Of a stretch of DNA of 64,000 bases, positions 1-11,090 are shown piece by piece. The number at the start of each line of letters is the position of its first letter. Within the stretch, counting starts at the first letter, position 1. The position numbers were made by a program, and so were the translations under genes. Below the pieces are notes generated by a model. The model was not told the origin of the DNA. It was given only the letters and a program-made list of their open reading frames with translations, and ran no database searches. The DNA is from Streptomyces sp. CB00455 (GTDB taxonomy: Bacteria; Actinomycetota; Actinomycetes; Streptomycetales; Streptomycetaceae). The stretch is taken from positions 434,001 through 498,000 of the forward strand of contig NZ_LIVQ01000001.1 of assembly GCF_001905445.1 (NCBI RefSeq), written 5' to 3'.

Positions 1-256
1 CGTGGCGGTACCGCTCGTCGCGGTGGGCAACACCGTGGTCGGATACCTGCGGGCACGCGTGGCATCGGGGCCGGCCGCTACGGCGCCCGGGCCCGTGCCC
101 GTCACGGACGGCGGCGTCGATACCGATGCCGATGCCGATGCTGGTGCGGGCGCCGGTACGAGTGCTGGTACGGGCGCCGTTACGGGCGTCCCCGCCGACG
201 GCGGTGGGGAGCCGGGCCCCCGGTCCGGCGGCGACGACCCGCAGTCGCGGCGCTGA
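1..256 (+). CDS. C-terminal end of an AI-2E family transporter (partial)
   Basis: The reading frame is open from the window edge to TGA at 254-256, so only the last 84 or so residues are present. The first residues (AVPLVAVGNTVVGYLR) resemble the cytoplasmic end of the last membrane segment of AI-2E/PerM-type permeases. The rest is a low-complexity tail rich in Ala, Gly, Thr and Asp, probably disordered. If the family is right, the whole protein would be an eight-helix integral membrane permease. The gene converges on the 384-860 gene, with a very strong hairpin between them. The call rests on one short motif. Confidence 0.45.
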   Translation, partial: VAVPLVAVGNTVVGYLRARVASGPAATAPGPVPVTDGGVDTDADADAGAGAGTSAGTGAVTGVPADGGGEPGPRSGGDDPQSRR

Positions 257-282
257 GGCGTCCCCCTGGCAGCTCGCCGCCC

Positions 283-348
283 GGGCACGCACCGAGCCGG
301 TGGCGCCGTCCCCTCAGCGGGGCAGTGCCACCGGCTCGGTGCGTGCCC
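283..348. terminator. 22-bp perfect inverted repeat, bidirectional terminator
   Basis: Arms 283-304 and 327-348 are perfectly complementary over 22 bp. The loop contains a further CCCC/GGGG stem. It lies between two convergent stop codons (256 and 384) and has no U-tract, as is usual for Streptomyces terminators. Confidence 0.8.
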
Positions 349-383
349 CGGCCGGACGGACGACCGGGGCGCGGCCACCCGCC

Positions 384-860
384 CTACGAGGGCAGGGACA
401 GCGACCAGCCCGCGACGTCCGCGAGGCGGCCGCGCCACAGGGCGAAGTGCATCGTCTGGTTGGCCGCTCCGGTCAGGAACGTGGCGTCCCGCAGGTGCAC
501 CCACCGGGGCAGCCGGTCCGCCGGGCCGGATCCCACGGCGCCGTCGACCGCCTCCCGGAGCAGCCGGGGCACCCGGGCCAGCGCCTCCGAACCCGGTCCG
601 GGCAGGTCGCGCAGGCTGGTCTCCCACTCCTCCTCGTACGCCCTGCGGCTGATCACCTGGCCGTACAGGACTCCCCCGGGGATGTTCAGCGAGACCCCGA
701 AGCGGGACTGGTGGGTCTCGTCGTCGTCGAGCATGCCGACCAGCATGCTCAGGTCGAGGTCGAGGTCGAGGCCGGAATCAGGGGCGGGAGCCGCCTCGGC
801 CCCGTCCGGACGGACGGCGTCGTCCTGGTGGGCGGCCGCACGGGCTTCACGTTCAGGCAT
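384..860 (-). CDS. GvpU-like gas-vesicle accessory family protein
   Basis: The protein is 158 aa. After an acidic N-terminal stretch with an Asp-Leu repeat (about residues 30-37) come SRFGVSLNIPGGVLYGQVIS and, at the C terminus, WVHLRDATFL and LWRGRLADVAGWSL. These resemble the beta-rich blocks of GvpU, an accessory protein from Bacillus-type gas-vesicle clusters (recalled family pattern, not searched). The ATG at 860 was chosen because AGAGAAG lies at ribosome-binding distance; the frame stays open upstream but looks non-coding. No other gvp gene is in the window, so a role outside gas vesicles is possible. Function in Streptomyces is unknown. Confidence 0.55.
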   Translation of the reverse strand: MPEREARAAAHQDDAVRPDGAEAAPAPDSGLDLDLDLSMLVGMLDDDETHQSRFGVSLNIPGGVLYGQVISRRAYEEEWETSLRDLPGPGSEALARVPRLLREAVDGAVGSGPADRLPRWVHLRDATFLTGAANQTMHFALWRGRLADVAGWSLSLPS

Positions 861-1164
861 CTGGGCTTCTCTTTCGGCCTCGGCCGGCCGCGCGGAGCGC
901 CGCCGGACGGCGGGTGGGGACGCGCACCGCCGGCGTGCCGCCGAATGCGCCGTATCACCGCCTACCCCGGCCCCACCCCCACAACCGACCCCCGCCGCGG
1001 GGCCACCCGGGTGCTCGTGTCGGGGTCGGGTGGCGGTGAACCGCCCTGTCCGGTTGTTCGGCGCACCGAAGATCGGGCACACGCGGGCAAGACCGGGACA
1101 CGGCCCGGTCCGCGGTCGTGGACGAGCGACTCGACCGGCCCCGGCCTACGCTAAGGACACCCTC

Positions 1165-2028
1165 ATGCCTCATTCGACCCAGCGGTCCGCCCCGTCCCAC
1201 AGGGCCCGCCGCCTCCGTCCCCGAGGGCGCTGGGCCGCCGGTGCGGTGGCGGTCGGCGCGGCGGTCGTCCTGTGCGCCACGGGTCTGAGCGGAAGCGCGC
1301 AGGCGATCGTGGGAGGGCGGGAGGCGACCGGGAAGTACCCCTTCATGGTGTCGATCCCCATGACCTTCGACGAGACCGCGTCCGACGGCGTGTGCGGCGG
1401 CGCCCTCGTCGCCCCGCAGTGGGTCGTCACCGCCGCCCACTGCGCGCAGGAGAAGGACCCCTCCCGTCCGACCGGGACGGTACGGATCGGCAGCGACCGG
1501 CGGCACTCCGGCGGAGCGGTGCGCACCATCGTCGAGAAGGTGGTCCACCCGGGCTACGTCGTCAAGGGCGACAAGCGCGGCTTCGACGACATCGCGCTGC
1601 TGCGCCTGGACCGGCCCGTCGGTCGCCGCCAGCCGATCCGCATCGCCGACCGCGACCCCGAGGTCGGCGCCCCGACGCGCATCATCGGCTTCGGAACCAC
1701 GGTCGACGCCTCCACGCCGGCCGGATGGAAGTTCCCCGAGCGCCTGCGCCAGCTCGATACCCGCAGGGCTCCGGCCGGCCAGTGCCTCGACATCGACGCC
1801 AAGGGCGAGCTGTGCACGCGGAGCCGGGTCCCGGGCGCGATGGCGTGCAGCGGCGACTCGGGCAGCCCGCAGATCCAGCGCGTCGGCGGGCGCTGGCAGC
1901 TCGTCGGCACCACGTCCGGCGACGGGGACTACGCGGTCGATCCGAAGTGCTCCGGGGGGACCGGCATCTGGACCTCGGTCCCCGCCCACAAGGAGTGGAT
2001 CGGCAAGACACTGGCCGCGCACCACTGA
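1165..2028 (+). CDS. Secreted trypsin-like serine protease (S1 family)
   Basis: The protein is 287 aa. A twin-arginine-rich N-terminus and hydrophobic stretch (about residues 22-42) end in AQA, followed directly by the mature trypsin N-terminus IVGG at residue 48. The triad is visible: His92 in TAAHC, Asp142 in DDIALL, and Ser232 in GDSGSP. There are five other cysteines besides TAAHC that could form disulphides. AAGGA precedes the ATG at 1165. Unusually there is almost no propeptide, so signal-peptidase cleavage after AQA could itself release the active N-terminus. No C-terminal binding domain follows. It should act outside the cell on proteins or peptides. Confidence 0.9.
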   Translation: MPHSTQRSAPSHRARRLRPRGRWAAGAVAVGAAVVLCATGLSGSAQAIVGGREATGKYPFMVSIPMTFDETASDGVCGGALVAPQWVVTAAHCAQEKDPSRPTGTVRIGSDRRHSGGAVRTIVEKVVHPGYVVKGDKRGFDDIALLRLDRPVGRRQPIRIADRDPEVGAPTRIIGFGTTVDASTPAGWKFPERLRQLDTRRAPAGQCLDIDAKGELCTRSRVPGAMACSGDSGSPQIQRVGGRWQLVGTTSGDGDYAVDPKCSGGTGIWTSVPAHKEWIGKTLAAHH

Positions 2029-2057
2029 CCTCCGACCGGCGCCGCTCCCGACCCGAG

Positions 2058-2112
2058 CCGGCACCCCGGCACCCCCGGCACCCCGCACCCCGCACCCCGC
2101 ACCCCGGCACCC
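2058..2112. repeat. GCACCCC-type simple sequence repeat
   Basis: Degenerate tandem copies of GCACCCC/GGCACCC lie between the convergent protease and MarR genes. This 140-bp gap contains no gene or obvious hairpin. Confidence 0.6.
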
Positions 2113-2170
2113 GGTATCGGCACCGGGACCGGACTGGCACCCGTATCGGTCCGGGCCCCGGCCCGGACCG

Positions 2171-2668
2171 TCAGTGCTCCGCGCGGGCGTCCCCGTCGGC
2201 GGGCGGCGGCCCGCTCTCGTTGTAGCGCAGCAGACAGGCCGCGAAGCGCTCCAGGTCCTCGCCGGACCAGTCGGCGAGCCGCTCCTCGAACATCGCGCGG
2301 CGGTTGCGCGTCGCGCCCGCCAGGGTCTCGGTACCGGCGGGCGTGAGGGTGAGCACGTGGACGCGCTGGTCCTCGGGGTCGGGGTGTCGCTCGACCAGAC
2401 CCGCCCGCTCCAGCACGGCGACCTGCCGGCTGACCGTCGACTTGTCCAGGGCGTAGTGCGCGGCCAGGTCGGTGGCCCGGCAGCCCTGACGCTCCTCCAG
2501 GTGGCTGAGCAGGGTGAAGGACACCAGTGACAGCTCGGGATGCATCCGGGCCGCGGTCGCCCTGGCCCGGCGCGCGAAGGTCGTCATCTCGCGCTGGATC
2601 GTTTCGACGGCCGCCTCGCGGTCGGCCCCGGGCGGCCGCTGTCCTCCGGCGGGGTTCTTCGCGGTCAT
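2171..2668 (-). CDS. MarR family transcriptional regulator
   Basis: The protein is 165 aa, a normal MarR length. The winged-helix core runs from about residue 45 to 110, with recognition-helix text LDKSTVSRQVAVLERAGLVE followed by the wing HPDPEDQRVHVLTLTPAG. The ATG at 2668 is preceded by GGGAGGTGGG on the minus strand. It is divergent from the membrane-protein gene at 2787, and the 118-bp gap carries a perfect 8-bp inverted repeat (2694-2717) that is the obvious operator. This suggests autoregulation and control of the neighbour, with release by a small ligand as is usual for MarR proteins. The ligand is unknown. Confidence 0.9.
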   Translation of the reverse strand: MTAKNPAGGQRPPGADREAAVETIQREMTTFARRARATAARMHPELSLVSFTLLSHLEERQGCRATDLAAHYALDKSTVSRQVAVLERAGLVERHPDPEDQRVHVLTLTPAGTETLAGATRNRRAMFEERLADWSGEDLERFAACLLRYNESGPPPADGDARAEH

Positions 2669-2693
2669 GTCCCACCTCCCATTTAAGTGTATG

Positions 2694-2717
2694 ATACAAC
2701 TGAATATGAAGTTGTAT
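2694..2717. promoter_or_regulatory. Inverted-repeat operator between MarR and membrane-protein genes
   Basis: ATACAACT (2694-2701) and AGTTGTAT (2710-2717) form perfect 8-bp arms around an 8-bp spacer. The site is AT-rich against its surroundings and sits in the divergent promoter region. A second small palindrome, GTATGATAC (2689-2697), overlaps the left arm. Confidence 0.7.
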
Positions 2718-2786
2718 TTGCCAACGATTGTCGCCGAGCAGGGCCCGCCCGCCGCGGGCGACCCGCCGACCAGGAGGTTCCCCCGC

Positions 2787-3989
2787 ATGTCCGGTAGTAC
2801 ATCCGCGAGCCACCGCGCCCACGGCACGGAGCCGCACGGTCCGGTGGGCCACGTCGCGGGCGGCAGCGCAGTCGCCGGCCTGCGCGACCCGGCGCTGCGC
2901 CACGTCCTCGCCCACCTGCTGACCCCGCTGCTGATGTGCCTGGGCATGGGTCTCGCCTACATGGGCGCCTTCGTACACCCGCAGCCGCGCCACCTGCCCG
3001 TCGCCGTCGTCGCCGAGGGTCCGCAGGCCAAGGCCTTCGCCCAGACCGTCAAGGACGAAGCGGGCAGCCGACTGGACGTCCGCACCCTCGCCCAGCGCTC
3101 GGCGGCCGTCGAAGCGGTCAGGCACCGCAGCGTCACGGCCGCCTACGTGCCGAGCGACTCCGCGCCCGAGCTGATCGTGGCCACGGCCGCGTCCGACACG
3201 GGCGCCACGGTGGCGGAGAAGATCTTCACGCCGGTCGCCGCCGGACAGGGCGCACCGCTGAAGGTGACCGACGTGGTGGGCACGGTCGAGGACGACCCGA
3301 CCGGCCAGGGACTGTTCTTCCTGCTGGTGGCGGTGAGCATCGGCTCGTACGCCTCGGTGGCCGTCCTCGGCGGCGCCGGCGCCGCGCTGCGCATGCGCAC
3401 CCGGTCCCTGCTCGTGGTGGCCGTCTCCGGTGTCGTCAGCGCCATCAGCGCACTGCTCGCCGGCCCCGTCTTCCACCTCGCCCATCACGACCTGGCCGGG
3501 ATCTGGGGGCTGAGCTGGCTCTACTCCGCGGGCATCCTCTTCATCGGGGTCGCACTGCACACCTTCCTGAAGCGGTGGACCACGCTGGCCATGATGGTGC
3601 TGTTCGTGATGCTCAACTTCACCAGCTCCGGCGGTCTGTTCCGCCCCGAGCTGCAGAACGGCTTCTTCGGCTCCCTGCACGCCTTCTGGAACGGCGCGGG
3701 TTTCCTGGAGGGCATGCGCAGCCTGCTGTACTTCGGCCGGGACGGGATGGGCCACCAGGTGTGGACCCTGGTCCTGTGGCTGCTGGCCGGCCTCGTGGTG
3801 ACCGCCGCCGCGGCCCGGGCCGAACGCCGCCGCGCGGTCGTACGGACCACCGGTGCGCAGCCGGCCACCGCCCCCGGTACCGCCTGCCCCCGCCCTCCGG
3901 CTCCCGTGGCGCAGGAGCGGGGCGCGGACCGCGATCGGGCCGCGGATGCCGAGGCGGAGGAGGAGATGGAAGAGGCGGTCGCCGTCTGA
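2787..3989 (+). CDS. Membrane protein of the ABC-2/YhgE-Pip (DUF3533-like) type
   Basis: The protein is 400 aa. One membrane segment lies near residues 45-65 and is followed by an extracytoplasmic domain of about 120 residues. Several hydrophobic helices (about 180-350) follow, then a charged acidic tail rich in Ala and Glu. One helix plus a large outside loop plus a helical bundle is the layout of YhgE/Pip and ABC-2 permease-like proteins, some of which export drugs or lipids. CAGGAGG precedes the ATG at 2787. Its divergence from a MarR gene with a shared operator suggests an inducible efflux or envelope function. No ATPase partner is adjacent. Confidence 0.6.
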   Translation: MSGSTSASHRAHGTEPHGPVGHVAGGSAVAGLRDPALRHVLAHLLTPLLMCLGMGLAYMGAFVHPQPRHLPVAVVAEGPQAKAFAQTVKDEAGSRLDVRTLAQRSAAVEAVRHRSVTAAYVPSDSAPELIVATAASDTGATVAEKIFTPVAAGQGAPLKVTDVVGTVEDDPTGQGLFFLLVAVSIGSYASVAVLGGAGAALRMRTRSLLVVAVSGVVSAISALLAGPVFHLAHHDLAGIWGLSWLYSAGILFIGVALHTFLKRWTTLAMMVLFVMLNFTSSGGLFRPELQNGFFGSLHAFWNGAGFLEGMRSLLYFGRDGMGHQVWTLVLWLLAGLVVTAAAARAERRRAVVRTTGAQPATAPGTACPRPPAPVAQERGADRDRAADAEAEEEMEEAVAV

Positions 3990-4039
3990 CCCTGCCGCCG
4001 TCGCGGGCCTCGCCGGACACCCGATCCGCGGGTGCCGGA

Positions 4040-4088
4040 GGACCGGGGCCGCACCCGCCCGTCTTCCGGGCGGGTGCGGCCCCGGTCC
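4040..4088. terminator. 21-bp perfect hairpin terminator
   Basis: Arms 4040-4060 and 4068-4088 are perfectly complementary around a 7-nt loop, 50 bp after the membrane-protein stop. It can serve both this gene and the convergent gene ending at 4206. Confidence 0.8.
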
Positions 4089-4205
4089 GCGCTCGTCGCC
4101 GGGGGGTGCCTCGCCGATCGCCCCGGGCCGGCCTGACCGGCAGGCAGGACACCGCCTAGTGCTGTGGCCGGGAAGATTTGCCGGGCGGCGGTGTCCGGCA
4201 CGGCA

Positions 4206-7235
<3,030 letters not shown>

Positions 7236-7553
7236 CCCCCCGGCCGGAACCGGCCGGCATCGCACCGGCCGCCGCCGCCCCGACCGGCGCCGTCCCGGCT
7301 GTCGCCCCGGCCGGCCCCGTCCCGGCCCCCGTCGGAGCGTTCCTGGGCGCGCTCCTTGCCCCCGGTCCCTGCCGACGCCGGTGCCTCGCGAGCGGCTCCC
7401 GCCGCGCCGGCGCCTGCGGGCCCAGGTAGACCACGGTCGTCACGGCGTCGGCCGGCACGACATCCCTCATCGGCCACGCAGGCGGTCGGTCACGGTCGGC
7501 CCGGACGGCGGCTGACTCCCCCCGGCGCCACGCCGGGGGCGCCGCCCGGTGCG
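7236..7553. other. Gene-free stretch
   Basis: This is a Pro/Ala/Arg-codon-rich stretch between the lipoprotein stop and the convergent 7554 gene. Both strands have open frames, but none shows a ribosome-binding site or recognisable protein features. I see no convincing gene in it. Confidence 0.5.
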
Positions 7554-7937
7554 TCACCGGGGCCGGTGGACCTGGCGGGGCCAGGGTGGCGACGGGGGCC
7601 GACCGGGTTGCACGGGAAGGGTGTTGTCCACGACCGCCCAGCCCCTGCCGCCGTCGGGGGCGGCGAGCTCGATCAGGCGGTGATCGAGGTGACCTGTGAT
7701 CATGACTGCCATGAGGGAGAGGTACTCCCGTTGCAGGGCCGGGGCCAGCTCACGCTCCCCGGGCACCTCCAGTACGGCTTCGTGGCCATCGCCCAGCAGG
7801 GCGCAAGTCGTCTGGACCGCGCGGATGAGCACCTCGAACTCCTCTGCGTCCAGGCGCGCCCGCAGGACCTCCAGGTAGGAGCCGAGGACATCGGGCTGCC
7901 GGCCCTCCTCCGGCTCGGCCGGATGGTGCTCGCTCAT
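7554..7937 (-). CDS. Conserved-looking hypothetical protein
   Basis: The protein is 127 aa and not recognised. It looks soluble and mostly helical: an acidic helix-rich stretch (LGSYLEVLRARLDAEEFEVL, about residues 19-38) is followed by ALLGDGHEAVLEVPGERE and a Pro/Arg-rich C-terminus. GGGGGAGGGG precedes the ATG at 7937. It is divergent from the terpene cluster across a 552-bp region, so it may share control, but nothing ties it to terpene biosynthesis. Confidence 0.6.
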   Translation of the reverse strand: MSEHHPAEPEEGRQPDVLGSYLEVLRARLDAEEFEVLIRAVQTTCALLGDGHEAVLEVPGERELAPALQREYLSLMAVMITGHLDHRLIELAAPDGGRGWAVVDNTLPVQPGRPPSPPWPRQVHRPR

Positions 7938-8212
7938 GCGCCCACCCCTCCCCCCGGACGGCCGTACCCTCTCGCAGTGTAGGCAGCGCCCGCGACCTCC
8001 ACGGCGTTCTTCGGCCACGGTCCGCGCGGCCCGGCGGCGCCCGCTGCGGTCCGCCCGCCCCGGACACGTGCGTTCCAGGCGCCCGCACAACTGGCCGGAA
8101 GCGGTCTACGGTCGGGCACGCCGGTTCAAGCGCCCTGACGGCACGGGGAGGGGAATCCGCTCCCCCGGACACCACCGGGCCGGCCTCCGCTGAGCCGAGT
8201 ATGCCGATCGCA

Positions 8213-8258
8213 TATTCAAAAATGAATACACTTTCGGTACTTTCGGGATGAATTCATC
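8213..8258. promoter_or_regulatory. Pair of AT-rich inverted repeats upstream of the terpene cluster
   Basis: TATTC (8213-8217) and GAATA (8224-8228) flank six bases. Downstream is the perfect 12-bp palindrome GATGAATTCATC (8247-8258). Both lie in the most AT-rich part of the 552-bp divergent region, just upstream of a TTGACA box. They are candidate regulator sites, possibly for the LAL protein encoded at 11091. Confidence 0.45.
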
Positions 8259-8276
8259 ATCTCCTCTCACCCTACG

Positions 8277-8306
8277 TTGACAGCCCGCTGCGCCCTGAGA
8301 GTTAAT
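8277..8306 (+). promoter_or_regulatory. Candidate promoter of the terpene cluster
   Basis: A perfect TTGACA (8277-8282) is followed 18 bp later by GTTAAT (8301-8306). The -35 is ideal; the -10 is weak and might be displaced by one base. This would give a leader of about 180 nt before the ATG at 8490. Confidence 0.4.
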
Positions 8307-8343
8307 TACTTCACGGGTGGCCGGATGTGGTCGCCCGCAGGCG

Positions 8344-8370
8344 CGATCCGGTCGCTCCGCGACCGGATCG
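8344..8370 (+). other. 12-bp perfect hairpin in the terpene-synthase leader
   Basis: Arms 8344-8355 and 8359-8370 are perfectly complementary around a TCC loop. The hairpin lies about 120 nt before the start codon and inside the predicted transcript. It could act as an attenuator, an RNA-stability element or a DNA operator. Confidence 0.5.
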
Positions 8371-8489
8371 GTTCGACCACCGCAGCCTGTCGCCGTGGGG
8401 GTGCAGAGCAGAGAGGTGTCCGCGTCGCGACATCAGAGATTGCGCATTGGGCGGGTATCAGCCAATCAGACTCTTTTACGGGGGGATCA

Positions 8490-9527
8490 ATGACCCAGCT
8501 CAATTCTTTCTCCGTTCCCGATTTCCACCTTCCGTTCGGGAATTCGAAGCACCCGCAGGCCGCACGCGCCAATGCCGACGCCACGTCCTGGGTGGTGCGC
8601 CACGAACTCGTCACCGATGCCGTGGACCAGTTCGCGGGCATCGGTTTCGGCCATCTCGCGGGCCGCGTGAGCGGCGACGTGCCGTACGAGACGGTCGTCC
8701 TGCTCGCCGAGTGGATGGCCTGGTCCTTCGTCCTGGACGACCAGCACGACCACCTCATCAGGACGGGTGAGCTCGAAGCCTGGCGGCCCGTCGCGGGCGC
8801 GATCACCGAATACCTGGAGACCGGCAGGACCACCCAGGCACCCGGCCGCCGCAATCCCCTGGTGTGCGGATTCATCGACCTCTGCGACCGCATCCTGGCC
8901 GGCATGTCCGAGGGGACCGCGGCCCGCTACCGGGCCCACGTACCGCTCATGCTGGGCTCATTGGACCAGGAGGCGGGCAATCGCGGAACCGGGGGCCTGC
9001 CCTCGGTCCAGGACTACATCCTGATGCGCCGCCACAGTTCCCAGCTGTTGCCGATGATGGACATGGTGGAGGCCGGCCTGGGCATCGACCTGCCGCAGCG
9101 CATCCACGACCTTCCCGGCTTCCAGTCGCTGATCGCGAGTGCGGTGGACGTCATCTCCTGGGGCAATGACGTCTTCTCCCTGCCGAAGGAACACTCCTGC
9201 GGGGACAACAACAACCTCGTCTCTCTCATCTCCCTCCGGGAGGGGCGCTCACTGCCCGAGGCGGTCCGGGCGGTCGAGACGCGCATCCAGACCCGCATCG
9301 AGGAGTACCTGGCCGACGAGGAGCGCCTGTTCCTGGCCCTGGACGCCGACCCGGCCACGGACCCGGCCCTGCGCGCGGCGGTTTCCCGCTGCGTGCGGAG
9401 CTACGAGGACTGGATGATCGGCGCGGACCTTTGGCAGCGTTACGAGTGCACGCGGTACAGCGACGAACGGTTCGCTGCCGGGCTGGAGTCTGCGTACACC
9501 CGCCCGGGCCTGGTCTCGGTGGCATGA
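8490..9527 (+). CDS. Class I terpene synthase (probable sesquiterpene cyclase)
   Basis: The protein is 345 aa. It has the first metal motif D83-D84-Q-H-D87 and the NSE triad N226/S230/E234 in NDVFSLPKE. A pyrophosphate-sensor-type Arg180 sits exactly 46 residues before the triad, and a C-terminal Arg322-Tyr323 pair is present. These are the landmarks of bacterial class I cyclases, which ionise a prenyl diphosphate with three Mg2+ ions. Length and lack of extra domains favour a sesquiterpene product, but the skeleton cannot be read from sequence. The ATG at 8490 has a weak G-rich ribosome-binding site. The stop overlaps an in-frame ATGA start option for the P450, suggesting coupled translation. 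Confidence 0.93.
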   Translation: MTQLNSFSVPDFHLPFGNSKHPQAARANADATSWVVRHELVTDAVDQFAGIGFGHLAGRVSGDVPYETVVLLAEWMAWSFVLDDQHDHLIRTGELEAWRPVAGAITEYLETGRTTQAPGRRNPLVCGFIDLCDRILAGMSEGTAARYRAHVPLMLGSLDQEAGNRGTGGLPSVQDYILMRRHSSQLLPMMDMVEAGLGIDLPQRIHDLPGFQSLIASAVDVISWGNDVFSLPKEHSCGDNNNLVSLISLREGRSLPEAVRAVETRIQTRIEEYLADEERLFLALDADPATDPALRAAVSRCVRSYEDWMIGADLWQRYECTRYSDERFAAGLESAYTRPGLVSVA

Positions 9528-9541
9528 CAGGGAGTCGGTCC

Positions 9542-10900
9542 ATGGCGCATGTGGTGAATTCCGGCCCTGCGGTCGACGCCCCCGTCGCACCGGGGCGGTT
9601 ACCGCTCCTGGGCCACGTGCTGCAGTTGTGGCGGCAGCCGATCGGTTTCCTGGAGTCCTTGCGGGAGTACGGCGGGGTCGTGCGGCTCGACATCGGCACG
9701 TGGCCCGTCCACGTCCTCACGAGCCCCGAGCACGTCCACGCCGTACTGGTCGGCCAGGCCCAGCAGTTCGGCCGCGGCAGGGTCTTCGACCGGCTGCGGC
9801 CCATGTTCGGCAACGGCATCGTGACGACCGACGGCGAGTTCCACCGCAAGCAGCGGCGGATGATCCAGCCGGCCTTCCACCGCGGCCACATAGCCGAGTA
9901 CGCCGAGGTGATGTGCCGGCAGGCCGAGTCGATGTCCGCGTCGTGGACGGCCGGCCGCGAGGTCTCGATGGTCAACGAGACCCGCCAGTACGCGCTGTCC
10001 TCGGTCGCGGAGATGATCTTCTCGGGGGACCTGAGCCGGCCCGCCGTCGCGGAGGTGCACCGCTCGCTGCCGATCGTGCTGGAAGGCATGCTCGTGCGGG
10101 CGGTCATGCCCAAGTCCCTGGACCGGCTGCCCATCGGGCTGAACCGCCGGTTCGACGAGGCCGCCGCGCGGTTGCGCCGGATCATCGACCAGGTGATCGC
10201 CCAGTACCCGGCGCAGGAGGGCGCCGGGGAGCGGCACGACCTGCTCTCCCTGCTGCTGTCCAGCGTGGACGCCGACACGGGCGCGAGGATGAGCCCCGAG
10301 CAGGTGCGGGACGAGGTGATCGCCATCATGTTCGCCGGGACGGAGACCTCGGCGACGACCCTGGCCTGGATATTCCACGAACTGGGGCGCCACCCCGGGG
10401 TGGAGGAGCGCCTGCACGCCGAGGTGGACGCGGTGGTGGGTCCCCGTTCGGTCCAGCCCTCCGACCTGCCGAAGCTGACGTACACGCACCACGTCTTCCA
10501 GGAGGCACTGCGCCTGCACTCGCCGCTGCTCTTCACGCGGCGGGCGCTGGCGCCCCTCACCCTGGGCGGCGTCGCGATCCCGGCCGGAGCCGAAGTGGCC
10601 TACAGTCCCTACGCGTTGCACCGGGACCCCGCGCTCTTCCGCGACCCCATGGCATTCGATCCGGACCGCTGGCAGGAGGATGCGAAGGACCGGCCGCGGG
10701 ACCACCGCTACGTCCCCTTCGGGGCGGGCCAGCACAAGTGCATCGGAGACTCGTTCGCGGTGGCGGAGATCCTGACCGCGGTGGCGACCGTCGCGTCCCG
10801 GTGGCGCCTGACCCCTGCGCCGGGCGTCACCGTCCGCGAGGTTCCCGCCGGCATACCCCAGCCCAGCGAGCTCCCCATGATTCCCGTGGCCCGGCATTGA
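9542..10900 (+). CDS. Cytochrome P450, terpene-tailoring candidate
   Basis: The protein is 452 aa. It shows the I-helix MFAGTETSATT, the K-helix ExxR in EALR, and the haem loop FGAGQHKCIGDSFA with the thiolate cysteine. An N-terminal proline-rich LPLLGH segment is present and there is no membrane anchor. The start is uncertain: ATG 9542 has GGGAG upstream, while ATG 9524 overlaps the terpene-synthase stop as ATGA and adds six residues. Its adjacency implies that it oxidises the hydrocarbon made by the cyclase. No ferredoxin or reductase gene is nearby, so redox partners must come from elsewhere. Confidence 0.93.
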   Translation: MAHVVNSGPAVDAPVAPGRLPLLGHVLQLWRQPIGFLESLREYGGVVRLDIGTWPVHVLTSPEHVHAVLVGQAQQFGRGRVFDRLRPMFGNGIVTTDGEFHRKQRRMIQPAFHRGHIAEYAEVMCRQAESMSASWTAGREVSMVNETRQYALSSVAEMIFSGDLSRPAVAEVHRSLPIVLEGMLVRAVMPKSLDRLPIGLNRRFDEAAARLRRIIDQVIAQYPAQEGAGERHDLLSLLLSSVDADTGARMSPEQVRDEVIAIMFAGTETSATTLAWIFHELGRHPGVEERLHAEVDAVVGPRSVQPSDLPKLTYTHHVFQEALRLHSPLLFTRRALAPLTLGGVAIPAGAEVAYSPYALHRDPALFRDPMAFDPDRWQEDAKDRPRDHRYVPFGAGQHKCIGDSFAVAEILTAVATVASRWRLTPAPGVTVREVPAGIPQPSELPMIPVARH

Positions 10901-11090
10901 CGGACATCCGCGCGATCCCGCTCATTTCCGGGCGGGTTCGCGCCAATCCTCTGGAATCACTACGCAATTGAGTCAGCCGAGGGTACAGCATTGTCCCCGT
11001 ACGAGTGGCGAGCTGCCGGAATAATAACTTTAAGCAGCAATATCTCGCCCCTGAGCCGTACACTCGGCCGCACGCGCAGGAGGGGGCAAG

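Noticed and set aside
8490..10900. Assignment as the albaflavenone pair (epi-isozizaene synthase plus CYP170)
   Set aside because: The coupling is similar, but the metal motif is DDQHD rather than DDRHD and the P450 haem and N-terminal text do not look like CYP170A1 as I recall it.
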